Source: Deltaproteobacteria bacterium (lineage in GTDB: Bacteria > Desulfobacterota > Deferrimicrobia > Deferrimicrobiales > Deferrimicrobiaceae). From it: a DNA stretch of 5,986 nucleotides. The translations under genes and the position numbers were made by a program. The number at the start of each line of letters is the position of its first letter. Within the stretch, counting starts at the first letter, position 1. The notes beneath the pieces were generated by a model. That model was given only the letters and a program-made list of their open reading frames with translations. It was not told where the DNA came from and did not search any database. Location: positions 1-5,986 of the forward strand of contig DOTC01000076.1 of NCBI GenBank assembly GCA_003513855.1. The letters are read 5' to 3'. Shown in pieces: positions 1-5,418 of the stretch.

Positions 1-673
1 CGACCGTGGCGTTCACCCTGGCATCGTCCCCGCCGTACAACCCGATCACCGGTGCGCGGATCGCTCCCAATGTGTCCAGGTCGGGGGACGTCCCGTAGAA
101 CACCACGGCTGCGCCCAGATCGGGCTGCACCGTTGCATAGTGAAAGCTTCTTGCGCCGCCCCAGCAAAACCCCACAGTGGCATACTTGCCCGTTGCGGCC
201 GGCAGCCTCCTTCCGTACCCGATCACTGCATTGAGCACCGCGACGACGTCCGACACCTCCAGGCTGCGCACCGCTTTCACGACGTCGTCCCGGCTTCCGA
301 ACTTGTCGGTCCCTCCGCCACCGGGTCCCTTGCCGGAGAGGAAATCCGGCGCGATCGCGATGAACCCGTCTGCGGCAAGCCGGTCCGCAACGGCCCGTAT
401 CCAGTCGGACAGCCCATAGATCTCCTGGATGACGATCACGACGGGGGCCTTGTCCTTTCGTTCCGGGTAGGCGATGAAGGCGGCCACCTTCGTATCCCTT
501 CCGGGGACGGAGATGTCGGCCCACTCGTGGTGGCGTGGAGATTTCTCCAGTGCGGCCTTGGCCCCCGCCTCGCCCGGCGGGATCGGCGCAGGGGCAGTAC
601 CGGCGGCGCCCCCGGCGGACGGCATCACGAGGAATGCGACGAGGAAGAAAACGATAGCGATCTTTCCGTTCAT
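1..673 (-). CDS. Exported dienelactone hydrolase family protein (C-terminus cut by window edge)
   Basis: This is an alpha/beta-hydrolase of the dienelactone hydrolase family; 224 residues are visible and the reading frame runs off the left edge. Residues 1-25 look like a signal peptide: a lysine at position 4, a hydrophobic stretch at 5-17, then a small-residue region rich in Ala and Gly. The mature protein is therefore probably periplasmic or surface-associated. The family landmarks are in order: the Q-E-I-Y-G-L segment at 83-88, whose Glu84 matches the conserved active-site Glu; the nucleophile elbow G-F-C-W-G-G at 168-173 with Cys170; and G-G-D-D at 214-217, which probably supplies the catalytic Asp. 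The catalytic His should lie just beyond the window. The start at 673 is supported by an AAGGAGG-type ribosome site. Its gene follows the membrane-protein gene at 730-1101 on the same strand after 56 bases, with no terminator between them, so co-transcription is likely. The substrate is unknown; members act on lactones and esters, and exported ones are rarely characterised. Confidence 0.9.
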   Translation of the reverse strand, partial: MNGKIAIVFFLVAFLVMPSAGGAAGTAPAPIPPGEAGAKAALEKSPRHHEWADISVPGRDTKVAAFIAYPERKDKAPVVIVIQEIYGLSDWIRAVADRLAADGFIAIAPDFLSGKGPGGGGTDKFGSRDDVVKAVRSLEVSDVVAVLNAVIGYGRRLPAATGKYATVGFCWGGARSFHYATVQPDLGAAVVFYGTSPDLDTLGAIRAPVIGLYGGDDARVNATV

Positions 674-690
674 GGAAAGTCCTCCTTTCC
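674..690 (-). promoter_or_regulatory. Ribosome binding site in the loop of a small inverted repeat
   Basis: Read on the minus strand, GGAAAG-GAGGA-CTTTCC sits directly before the start codon at 673. It is a perfect 6-bp inverted repeat with a 5-base loop, and the Shine-Dalgarno core GAGGA is the loop. The sequence is seen directly. That folding affects translation is inference, and short repeats of this size can arise by chance. Confidence 0.45.
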
Positions 691-729
691 GACAGATTCT
701 TTTCCTGTTGCCATGTCCCCGACCGCCAC

Positions 730-1101
730 CTAAGGAATGACGGCGTAGGCCAACAGCAGACCGATTGCGAGGGCGACCCCTCCCCACATCCGCAGGAAAA
801 CAGTCCCCCTGGAAGACCACCAGTCGAGAATCCTTCGGAAGCGCTCAACGCCAAAGAAAGGCGTGACGATTCCCGATACGAAAATGATGGCGCCGGCGAT
901 GCGGACGGCCCCGGGCGCGCGAGAGGCCCCCGAGGCGACAAGAAGCGCCGTGCCCAGGACGATGCGAAGAGCGGCAGCCCCGTAGAGTCCCGCCGGGCTT
1001 TGGAACCTGCGGACGAAACCGAGGAGCTTCTTGGGGAAAACGATCCCCGCCGCGCCCAGGGTTGCGACGAAGAGGCTCAGGACAAGAGCGACAACTGCCA
1101 T
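730..1101 (-). CDS. Small four-helix membrane protein, function unknown
   Basis: This 123-residue protein is mostly hydrophobic and appears to have four membrane helices, at about residues 3-23, 38-58, 64-84 and 103-121. Short basic or aromatic loops separate them, such as P-K-K-L-L-G-F-V-R-R-F at 23-33 and R-F-R-R-I-L-D-W-W at 87-95. It resembles widespread unnamed small membrane proteins with an R-R-F-Q-S-P-A-G-L-Y segment; I know of no assigned function. The frame stays open upstream as far as 1653, but that extension lies antisense to the well-supported gene at 1180-1752, so I take the ATG at 1101, where the hydrophobic protein begins. No convincing Shine-Dalgarno precedes this ATG; an AT-rich promoter-like stretch does. 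Its downstream neighbour is the exported hydrolase gene, and the two may form an operon. Confidence 0.75.
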   Translation of the reverse strand: MAVVALVLSLFVATLGAAGIVFPKKLLGFVRRFQSPAGLYGAAALRIVLGTALLVASGASRAPGAVRIAGAIIFVSGIVTPFFGVERFRRILDWWSSRGTVFLRMWGGVALAIGLLLAYAVIP

Positions 1102-1179
1102 GTCGTATATAATATATTGATTCCATCTCCCAGCGTCGCGGCGATCGAGGCCGGGAAAAAAGAAGATGGGAGGCGCGAC
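1102..1179. promoter_or_regulatory. Divergent intergenic region with AT-rich core, probable promoter zone
   Basis: This 78-bp gap separates the minus-strand membrane-protein gene from the plus-strand flavodoxin-fold pair. It holds a marked AT-rich block at 1106-1120 in otherwise GC-rich DNA. On the plus strand TATAAT occurs at 1108-1113. On the minus strand TATATT occurs over 1116-1111. I cannot find a good -35 box at the normal spacing on either strand, so the exact promoters are uncertain. A GGGAGG ribosome site for the plus-strand gene lies at 1168-1173. Confidence 0.45.
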
Positions 1180-1752
1180 ATGAAGGCATTGGTCCTGGAC
1201 GGATGCCGCGAGGGCGATTACCTCGCAATGGAAGCTGTCCTGGAGATGACCACCGCGCTTGCCGGGCGGGTCGATGACGTCGAGGTGGTGAAATTGCGCG
1301 AACTCGTCATTTCGGCGTGCGCGGGATGCTTCGGGTGCTGGACGCGTACGCCGGGAGAATGCGTGGTCCAGGATGACGCGGCCACGGTGCTGCGCTCCTA
1401 TCTCGGGTCGGATGTCGTGGCGTACATTACGCCGGTGACATTCGGGGGCTACTCCTCCCTGTTGAAGATGATGCTCGACCGGTGCATCCCCCTGCTGGAC
1501 CCGCGGTTCACGATCGTGGGTGGCGAGGTTCATCACCTGTTGCGGTACCGGCGTTACCCGAAGACGATCGTCCTCGGAACCCTGCCGTCTCCTGACGCCG
1601 AAGCCGAACGCCTGTTCGCGAGTCTGGTCGCCCGGAACGGGTTCAACTTCCACCGGACCTTTGAAGCGGAGGTTCTGGTGGGAGTGCCGGATCCCCCATC
1701 TGCCCGGCAGTGCGCGGAGCGGCTCCTCGACCGGATCGGGGTGTCGGCATGA
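1180..1752 (+). CDS. Flavodoxin-fold (NADPH-dependent FMN reductase-like) protein with four-cysteine motif
   Basis: This 190-residue protein belongs to the NADPH-dependent FMN reductase/flavodoxin-like group. It has a C-x2-C-x2-C-x7-C motif at Cys47, Cys50, Cys53 and Cys61 (A-C-A-G-C-F-G-C-W, then T-P-G-E-C). This spacing matches the compact cluster motif of archaeal and bacterial iron-sulfur flavoproteins, so a [4Fe-4S] cluster is possible. The segment T-P-V-T-F-G-G-Y-S-S at 84-93 matches the usual flavin-contacting loop. Oddly, the N-terminal loop that normally reads G-S-P-R-x-x-S/T and holds the FMN phosphate is here D-G-C-R-E-G-D-Y-L-A (7-16), without the expected Ser/Thr, so FMN binding may be weakened or altered. 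The ATG at 1180 follows GGGAGG with good spacing; the open frame upstream of it to 1000 lies antisense to the membrane-protein gene and is not used. The stop overlaps the next start (ATGA), so translational coupling is likely. The substrate is unknown. Confidence 0.88.
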   Translation: MKALVLDGCREGDYLAMEAVLEMTTALAGRVDDVEVVKLRELVISACAGCFGCWTRTPGECVVQDDAATVLRSYLGSDVVAYITPVTFGGYSSLLKMMLDRCIPLLDPRFTIVGGEVHHLLRYRRYPKTIVLGTLPSPDAEAERLFASLVARNGFNFHRTFEAEVLVGVPDPPSARQCAERLLDRIGVSA

Positions 1753-2417
1753 ACGCCCTGATCCTCGTGGGCAGTCCGAAGGGCCGCAAATCGGCGTCGT
1801 GGATGCTTGGCTCCGGGATCGGCGAGGGATTGCGGGATCGCGGTGTCACCGTGCAATACGGCATGGTGCATCACGAGCTCCGCTCCGGGGAGGGAACCGG
1901 GAAACTCCTGGACCTGTTCGATTCCTCCGATCTCGTCGTATTGGCGTTTCCCCTGTATGTCGACTCGCTTCCGGCACCCCTCACACGTCTGCTCGAGTTG
2001 GTTGCCGAGCGGAAGGACCGCACTGCCGCTGCGGGGAACCCCCGCCTCGGCGTCGTCGTCCAGTGTGGCTTTCCCGAGGCCCACCAATGCGACACAGCCA
2101 TCGGGATCTGCCGGCGGTTCGCCGGATTCACCGGCATGCGTTGGGCAGGCGCTCTTGCGATGGGGATGGGCGGGTCGCTGGAAGGGGATTTCGGGCGTCT
2201 TCCGGGGGGAGGGAAAAAGATCCTCGATGCGCTCAACAAGACGGCGGAGGCGCTCGCCAGGGGTGGCGACATCCCCGACGAGGCAAAAGCGGTTTTCGCA
2301 AGGCCGCTGATGCCGCGGTGGCTATATACCCTGACCGGGAACCTGGGATGGCGGCTGAAGATGCGGAAAAACAAGGCGCAGAGCCCCATCGGGTACCGGC
2401 CCTACGGGCAGGGATGA
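1749..2417 (+). CDS. Flavodoxin-fold NAD(P)H-dependent oxidoreductase with intact phosphate loop
   Basis: This is a 222-residue flavodoxin-fold protein. It opens with a beta strand and the phosphate-binding loop G-S-P-K-G-R-K-S-A-S at 8-17, which is typical of FMN-binding NADPH-dependent reductases. The hydrophobic strand and loop L-V-V-L-A-F-P-L-Y-V-D-S-L-P at 62-75 is the usual second flavin-contacting site. There is no CxxCxxC motif; its cysteines (106, 114, 121) are widely spaced. The C-terminal part from about 185 is basic and aromatic (P-R-W-L-Y, then W-R-L-K-M-R-K-N-K), an extension beyond the core fold that could contact a membrane or a partner. The start overlaps the stop of the preceding gene by four bases (ATGA), so the two are almost certainly co-translated, and their features are complementary. 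A partner role in electron transfer is inference. Confidence 0.87.
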   Translation: MNALILVGSPKGRKSASWMLGSGIGEGLRDRGVTVQYGMVHHELRSGEGTGKLLDLFDSSDLVVLAFPLYVDSLPAPLTRLLELVAERKDRTAAAGNPRLGVVVQCGFPEAHQCDTAIGICRRFAGFTGMRWAGALAMGMGGSLEGDFGRLPGGGKKILDALNKTAEALARGGDIPDEAKAVFARPLMPRWLYTLTGNLGWRLKMRKNKAQSPIGYRPYGQG

Positions 2418-2433
2418 CCGGCCTGAAAGCCGG
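2418..2433 (+). other. Small hairpin just after the flavodoxin pair
   Basis: CCGGC-CTGAAA-GCCGG forms a 5-bp stem immediately after the stop codon at 2415-2417. No T-run follows, so it is not a convincing intrinsic terminator. It could protect the 3' end of the transcript or be chance in GC-rich DNA. Confidence 0.3.
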
Positions 2434-2474
2434 CGCGCAACGAGATCAATTCGAGTAAAAATGGCATCCCGTAA

Positions 2475-2494
2475 GTGACAGATCGGTGACGGAT
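2475..2494 (+). repeat. Tandem direct repeat upstream of the aldo/keto reductase
   Basis: GTGACAGAT (2475-2483) and GTGACGGAT (2486-2494) match at 8 of 9 positions, with start points 11 bases apart, about one helical turn. The repeat lies 40 to 60 bases before the start of the reductase gene. It could be a regulator binding site. I saw no clear -10 or -35 box near it. Confidence 0.4.
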
Positions 2495-2534
2495 TCCGCA
2501 TGAATCGTCGGGCAGGCAGACACATCAAAGATCC

Positions 2535-3482
2535 ATGGAAAAACGCCGGCTGGGGAATTCCGGACTGGAGATCTCTCCCTTTGCATTCGGAGGCAACGTC
2601 TTCGGGTGGACAGCGGATGAGCCGACCTCGTTTCGATTGCTGGACGCCTTCGTTGAGGCCGGATTCGATCTCATCGACACCGCGGACGTCTATTCCCATT
2701 GGGTCCCAGGTCACAAGGGCGGGGAATCCGAAACGATTCTCGGAAAATGGCTGAAGCGGGGCGGGAACCGACAGAACGTCATCATCGCCACCAAAGTCGG
2801 AAAGGAAATGTCCCCCGGCAGGAAAGGGCTCTCGAAATCCTACATCCTTCGGGCGGCGGAGGATTCCCTGAAACGCCTGCAGACGGACTACATCGACCTG
2901 TACCAGTCCCATGCCGACGATCCGGAGACGCCGCTGGAGGAGACGCTGGAAGCCTTTGGCCGATTGATCGGGGAAGGAAAAGTACGGGCGATCGGAGCCT
3001 CGAATTACAGTGCGGAACGGCTTTCGCAGGCGCTGGAGACGAGCGGACGACCTGGACTTCCCGCCTATCAGAGCCTGCAGCCACTGTATAATCTGTACGA
3101 TCGCGCGGAATACGAAGCGGAGCTTGAGCCGCTTTGTCTGGAACGGCAGCTGGGGGTACTCTGCTACTTCCCCCTCGCCAGTGGCTTTCTCACGGGAAAG
3201 TACCGGTCGGAAAAGGATCTGTCGGGCCGTGCCCGGGCCGAGCTCGTCAAAAAGCACCTTGATGAGCGGGGATTCCGGATTCTCGGCGCCCTGGACCGTG
3301 TGGCCGAAAAGCATCGTTCCACACCGGCGGCCGTTGCTCTTGCCTGGCTGATCGCCCGCCCGGGCATCACCGCTCCCATCGCGAGCGCCACAAACCTCGA
3401 TCAGCTGAACGCATTGATCGAAGCGGCGAGACTCAAGCTGGACCCTTCTTCCATCGAGGAGCTCACCCGCGCGAGCGCATGA
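2535..3482 (+). CDS. Aldo/keto reductase
   Basis: This 315-residue protein is a full-length member of the aldo/keto reductase superfamily, cytoplasmic TIM-barrel enzymes that reduce aldehydes and ketones with NAD(P)H. The catalytic tetrad is visible: Asp48 and Tyr53 (D-T-A-D-V-Y), Lys87 (A-T-K-V-G) and His126 (D-L-Y-Q-S-H). The conserved segment G-K-V-R-A-I-G-A-S-N-Y-S at 148-159 and the C-terminal cofactor region around 276-300 (P-I-A-S-A-T-N) are also present. The loop S-H-W-V-P-G-H-K-G-G-E-S-E at 54-66 resembles the AKR9-like subgroup (by memory of family members, not a search). The ATG at 2535 gives the standard M-x-x-R-x-L-G-x-S-G-L start, although its Shine-Dalgarno is weak. It lies 117 bases after the flavodoxin pair on the same strand and converges with the gene at 3511-4083. 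Its natural substrate cannot be read from the sequence. Confidence 0.95.
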   Translation: MEKRRLGNSGLEISPFAFGGNVFGWTADEPTSFRLLDAFVEAGFDLIDTADVYSHWVPGHKGGESETILGKWLKRGGNRQNVIIATKVGKEMSPGRKGLSKSYILRAAEDSLKRLQTDYIDLYQSHADDPETPLEETLEAFGRLIGEGKVRAIGASNYSAERLSQALETSGRPGLPAYQSLQPLYNLYDRAEYEAELEPLCLERQLGVLCYFPLASGFLTGKYRSEKDLSGRARAELVKKHLDERGFRILGALDRVAEKHRSTPAAVALAWLIARPGITAPIASATNLDQLNALIEAARLKLDPSSIEELTRASA

Positions 3483-3488
3483 CCGAAA

Positions 3489-3504
3489 GGCGTTTCCTCA
3501 CGCC
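3489..3504 (-). terminator. Possible weak terminator hairpin between convergent genes
   Basis: In the 28-bp gap between the two convergent genes lies a perfect 5-bp stem with a 6-base loop (GGCGT ... ACGCC). On the minus strand it is followed by TTTC, so it would better serve the iron-sulfur-flavoprotein-like gene that ends at 3511. The stem is short and the T-run minimal, so activity is uncertain. Confidence 0.35.
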
Positions 3505-3510
3505 ACCCAT

Positions 3511-4083
3511 CTATCCGATCCGCCTCAGCAGCCATGCCATGTTCTCACCCAGGATTCTCATGGTATTCATGCCCTCGGTATCTCCTTGGACCTCCTGCTC
3601 CCCCAGGCCGAAACCCATGTTCCAGTACACGGATCCGGGAACGACGAGCTGATTGATGAAGAAGAACTTGTTGATCGCATCGAACGTGTCGGTCGCCCCC
3701 GCCCTTCTCACCGCGACCACCGCCGCACCGACCTTTCTCTTGAGCATATGCCCGTTGGCGATCGCAACGAGGCCCGCCCTGTCGATCAACGCTTTGACTT
3801 CGGCGCTGACATTGGCGAAATACGTGGGCGAACCGATGATGATCCCGTCGGCCTCGATCATCCTGTCCACCAGATCGTTGAGAATGTCCGTCGTGATCGA
3901 GCAATGCCGATCCTGATTCTCGAAACACTGCATGCATGCCGTGCAGCCCCGGATCTTCCTGCCGCCGAGCTGAACGAGCTCCGTTTCCATTCCTTCTTTC
4001 CGTACCTCGTCCAGTACGGCGTTGATGAGCATTGCCGTATTGCCGCTCTCCCTTGGGCTGCCATTGAATGCCACTACTTTCAT
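3511..4083 (-). CDS. Iron-sulfur flavoprotein-like NADPH-dependent FMN reductase
   Basis: This 190-residue flavodoxin-fold protein has the full set of family landmarks. The FMN phosphate loop is N-G-S-P-R-E-S-G-N-T at 7-16. The four-cysteine motif C-x2-C-x2-C-x7-C is at Cys47, Cys50, Cys53 and Cys61. The flavin-contacting loop is G-S-P-T-Y-F-A-N-V-S at 84-93, followed by the V-K-A-L-I-D-R helix at 96-102. Iron-sulfur flavoproteins of this type carry FMN and, with this compact motif, a [4Fe-4S] cluster, and are linked to electron transfer and removal of oxidants or quinones in anaerobes; the exact role here is inferred. The start at 4083 is chosen because AAGGAG lies a few bases upstream; longer in-frame starts would translate through that site. 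A good sigma70-type promoter precedes it. Cysteine positions and length are identical to those of the protein at 1180-1752, so the two are probably distant paralogues. Confidence 0.92.
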   Translation of the reverse strand: MKVVAFNGSPRESGNTAMLINAVLDEVRKEGMETELVQLGGRKIRGCTACMQCFENQDRHCSITTDILNDLVDRMIEADGIIIGSPTYFANVSAEVKALIDRAGLVAIANGHMLKRKVGAAVVAVRRAGATDTFDAINKFFFINQLVVPGSVYWNMGFGLGEQEVQGDTEGMNTMRILGENMAWLLRRIG

Positions 4084-4153
4084 CTCTTTTCTCCTTTCCG
4101 GAACCATCCTATGCCGCCTGGTCAGCCCTTCACGGGGCCGGCTCCAGAGCGTG

Positions 4154-4182
4154 ATTCTACCGACCGCCCGCGCAGGGGTCAA
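4154..4182 (-). promoter_or_regulatory. Sigma70-type promoter for the iron-sulfur flavoprotein-like gene
   Basis: On the minus strand TTGACC (4182-4177) and TAGAAT (4159-4154) are separated by exactly 17 bases. They match the -35 and -10 consensus at 5 of 6 positions each. Transcription would start near 4147, giving a leader of about 64 bases before the start codon at 4083. This is the clearest promoter in the window. Confidence 0.65.
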
Positions 4183-4213
4183 CAACACCCGGGAGGACCC
4201 GGAGGAAAGGGAA

Positions 4214-4219
4214 TATAAT
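4214..4219 (+). promoter_or_regulatory. Candidate -10 box for the 87-aa membrane protein gene
   Basis: A perfect TATAAT lies 30 bases before the start at 4250. Transcription from near 4226 would leave a short leader containing a GGGAG ribosome site at 4236-4240, nine bases before the start. No acceptable -35 box is seen at 16 to 18 bases upstream, so an activator or another promoter may be needed. Confidence 0.4.
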
Positions 4220-4249
4220 GACGGAAAACCGACCCGGGAGAAGCAGGAA

Positions 4250-4513
4250 ATGGATCATCTGACCGAGTCCGAGAAGACATTTTTTGAAAGTTTCGTGATC
4301 GTCGCAAAAAGGCCCTACCTGGGGTTTCTTGCGGGGGCGGTGCTTTTTTTCATCGGCCTGGCATTCTACTCGAAGGGCATGCGGCAGGACCAATCCGGAA
4401 TGATTTTGCTCGCGGGGATCTTCTTCGGTTGCAGTCTGTTCGAGATCATCGAGTCCTATCTGGCTTACCGGCTGTATACCATTTTCGAGAAAATGAAGAG
4501 CCTCGGCGGGTAA
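4250..4513 (+). CDS. Small two-helix membrane protein, function unknown
   Basis: I do not recognise this 87-residue protein. It has an acidic N-terminus (about 1-14), two predicted membrane helices at about 22-40 and 50-66, a short polar loop between them (S-K-G-M-R-Q-D-Q-S-G, 41-50) and an amphipathic C-terminal tail with acidic, aromatic and basic residues. Both ends probably lie on the same face of the membrane. The ATG at 4250 is the only in-frame start that fits: GGGAG at 4236-4240 is well placed, and the upstream open frame runs back into the divergent gene on the other strand. The cupin gene follows after 38 bases on the same strand and the two are probably co-transcribed. The overlap with a 14-codon leader frame at 4218-4262 is noted separately. 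Confidence 0.7.
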   Translation: MDHLTESEKTFFESFVIVAKRPYLGFLAGAVLFFIGLAFYSKGMRQDQSGMILLAGIFFGCSLFEIIESYLAYRLYTIFEKMKSLGG

Positions 4514-4551
4514 CGGGCACGAGGAAAACGGCCAAGAAGAGAGAGGAGGCC

Positions 4552-5025
4552 ATGGGACCCGAGGAGATCATCGCCGCCTACCGCATGGAACGGCACCGCG
4601 AGGGAGGGTGGTTCCGGGAGGTGCACCGCTCTCCTCGCTCTCTCGGGCGGATCCCCGGGTATCCGGGAGACCGGACGGCGTTTTCCGCGATCTACTTCCT
4701 GCTCACGCGGGGCGATTTCTCGGCCTTTCACCGTCTGCGCAGCGAGGAAGCCTGGATCCACCTGGCGGGAGACCCGTTGGAGCTGATCTTCATGGGACAG
4801 GAGGTCCGTCGTTTAAGGCTTGGTCCCGTAGCAGAAGGCGGGGACCCGGTCGCCGTGGTGTCCCCGGGCGAACTGCAGGCGGCCAGAAGCTGCGGGGAGT
4901 ACACCCTGGCGGCCTGTTTCGTGGCCCCGGGGTTCGATTTCGAGGATTTCTCGATGCCTTCGCGGGAGGAACTTCTGCAAGAGTACCCGGATCGTAGGGG
5001 ACTGATCCTCGCCTTCACCCGCTGA
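4552..5025 (+). CDS. Cupin protein of the DUF985 (Cupin_5) type
   Basis: This 157-residue protein matches the DUF985/Cupin_5 family, whose yeast member YML079w has a cupin beta-barrel fold but no firmly known function. Family signatures are E-G-G-W-F-R-E-V at 17-24, D-R-T-A-F-S-A-I-Y-F-L-L at 40-51 and F-H-R-L-R-S-E-E-A-W-I-H at 59-70. His60, Glu65, Glu66 and His70 in the last are plausible metal or ligand contacts. The C-terminal segment is aromatic-rich (G-F-D-F-E-D-F), as is usual. The length is close to the family norm. The start at 4552 follows a strong GAGAGGAGG ribosome site; the open frame further upstream overlaps the preceding gene. The gene ends 12 bases from the convergent TfoX-domain gene. 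Its ligand is unknown. Confidence 0.88.
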   Translation: MGPEEIIAAYRMERHREGGWFREVHRSPRSLGRIPGYPGDRTAFSAIYFLLTRGDFSAFHRLRSEEAWIHLAGDPLELIFMGQEVRRLRLGPVAEGGDPVAVVSPGELQAARSCGEYTLAACFVAPGFDFEDFSMPSREELLQEYPDRRGLILAFTR

Positions 5026-5037
5026 CGGCGGAACCGC

Positions 5038-5391
5038 TCATCCCTTTTCCCTCGACGGGACCTTCCCCCTCCCTCTGCACGTTGCGGCCTCCCTCGCCCA
5101 GGAGGCCAGCAGCTCGTCGTCTTCGACGATCTCCCCCGGCACCTCGTAGTACGCCTTCAAGACCTGCTTCTCGCTCGGCGCGAAGGGAGCCATCCCGCGG
5201 ATCCGGTACTTCTCCCGCGTCTTCTCGTCCGTCTTGAAGTAGAGGCGCCCGGCGTGGAGGATCCCGAAAAAGTCTGCCCCAAGATAGAGACCGTAGCCGC
5301 CGAACATCGATCGGCAGCCGATGCCCCCCAGGAAGCGCAGCTGGTCGAGCACGAAATCCCGATAGGAGTCCTCTTTCCTCCCTGCACGCAT
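5038..5391 (-). CDS. TfoX N-terminal domain protein
   Basis: This 117-residue protein consists of a single TfoX N-terminal domain. The hallmark R-S-M-F-G-G-Y-G-L-Y is at 27-36, followed by F-F-G-I-L-H-A-G-R-L-Y-F-K-T-D at 41-55 and the Y-Y-E-V-P-G-E-I-V-E segment at 81-90. A basic tail of about 13 residues closes it. TfoX/Sxy proteins regulate competence in some gammaproteobacteria, but those carry an additional C-terminal domain that is absent here. Stand-alone N-domain proteins are common and their function is not established, so competence control should not be assumed. The gene lies 27 bases after the bacterioferritin stop on the same strand, so they are probably co-transcribed. The ATG at 5391 lacks a good, well-spaced Shine-Dalgarno. 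A strong AGGAGGG overlaps the bacterioferritin stop codon but is about 23 bases away. Confidence 0.9.
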   Translation of the reverse strand: MRAGRKEDSYRDFVLDQLRFLGGIGCRSMFGGYGLYLGADFFGILHAGRLYFKTDEKTREKYRIRGMAPFAPSEKQVLKAYYEVPGEIVEDDELLASWAREAATCRGRGKVPSREKG

Positions 5392-5418
5392 GACCGGAAC
5401 GGCCCCCCGGAAGCCCTC

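Noticed and set aside
140..733. 197-codon plus-strand frame opposite the dienelactone hydrolase
   Set aside because: The minus strand encodes an uninterrupted hydrolase with signal peptide, Cys nucleophile motif and ribosome site; the plus frame has no recognisable features.
1102..1653. Long in-frame N-terminal extension of the minus-strand membrane protein (start at 1653)
   Set aside because: It lies antisense to the well-supported flavodoxin-fold gene at 1180-1752, its residues are rich in Arg, Gln and His with no recognisable domain, and the hydrophobic protein begins cleanly at 1101.
2418..2433. Intrinsic terminator after the flavodoxin pair
   Set aside because: The stem is only 5 bp and no T-run follows on the plus strand, so I list it only as a hairpin.
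1520..2458. 312-codon plus-strand frame overlapping both flavodoxin-fold genes
   Set aside because: It is a different frame of the two real genes and is extremely rich in Arg, Gly and Ser, as expected for an out-of-frame translation.
2322..3314. 330-codon open frame on the minus strand opposite the aldo/keto reductase
   Set aside because: The plus strand carries a complete aldo/keto reductase with its full catalytic tetrad. The antisense frame shows no domain and is a typical GC-rich shadow.
3586..4218. 210-codon plus-strand frame opposite the iron-sulfur flavoprotein-like gene
   Set aside because: It is antisense to a gene with all family motifs and has low-complexity Arg/Asp/His content.
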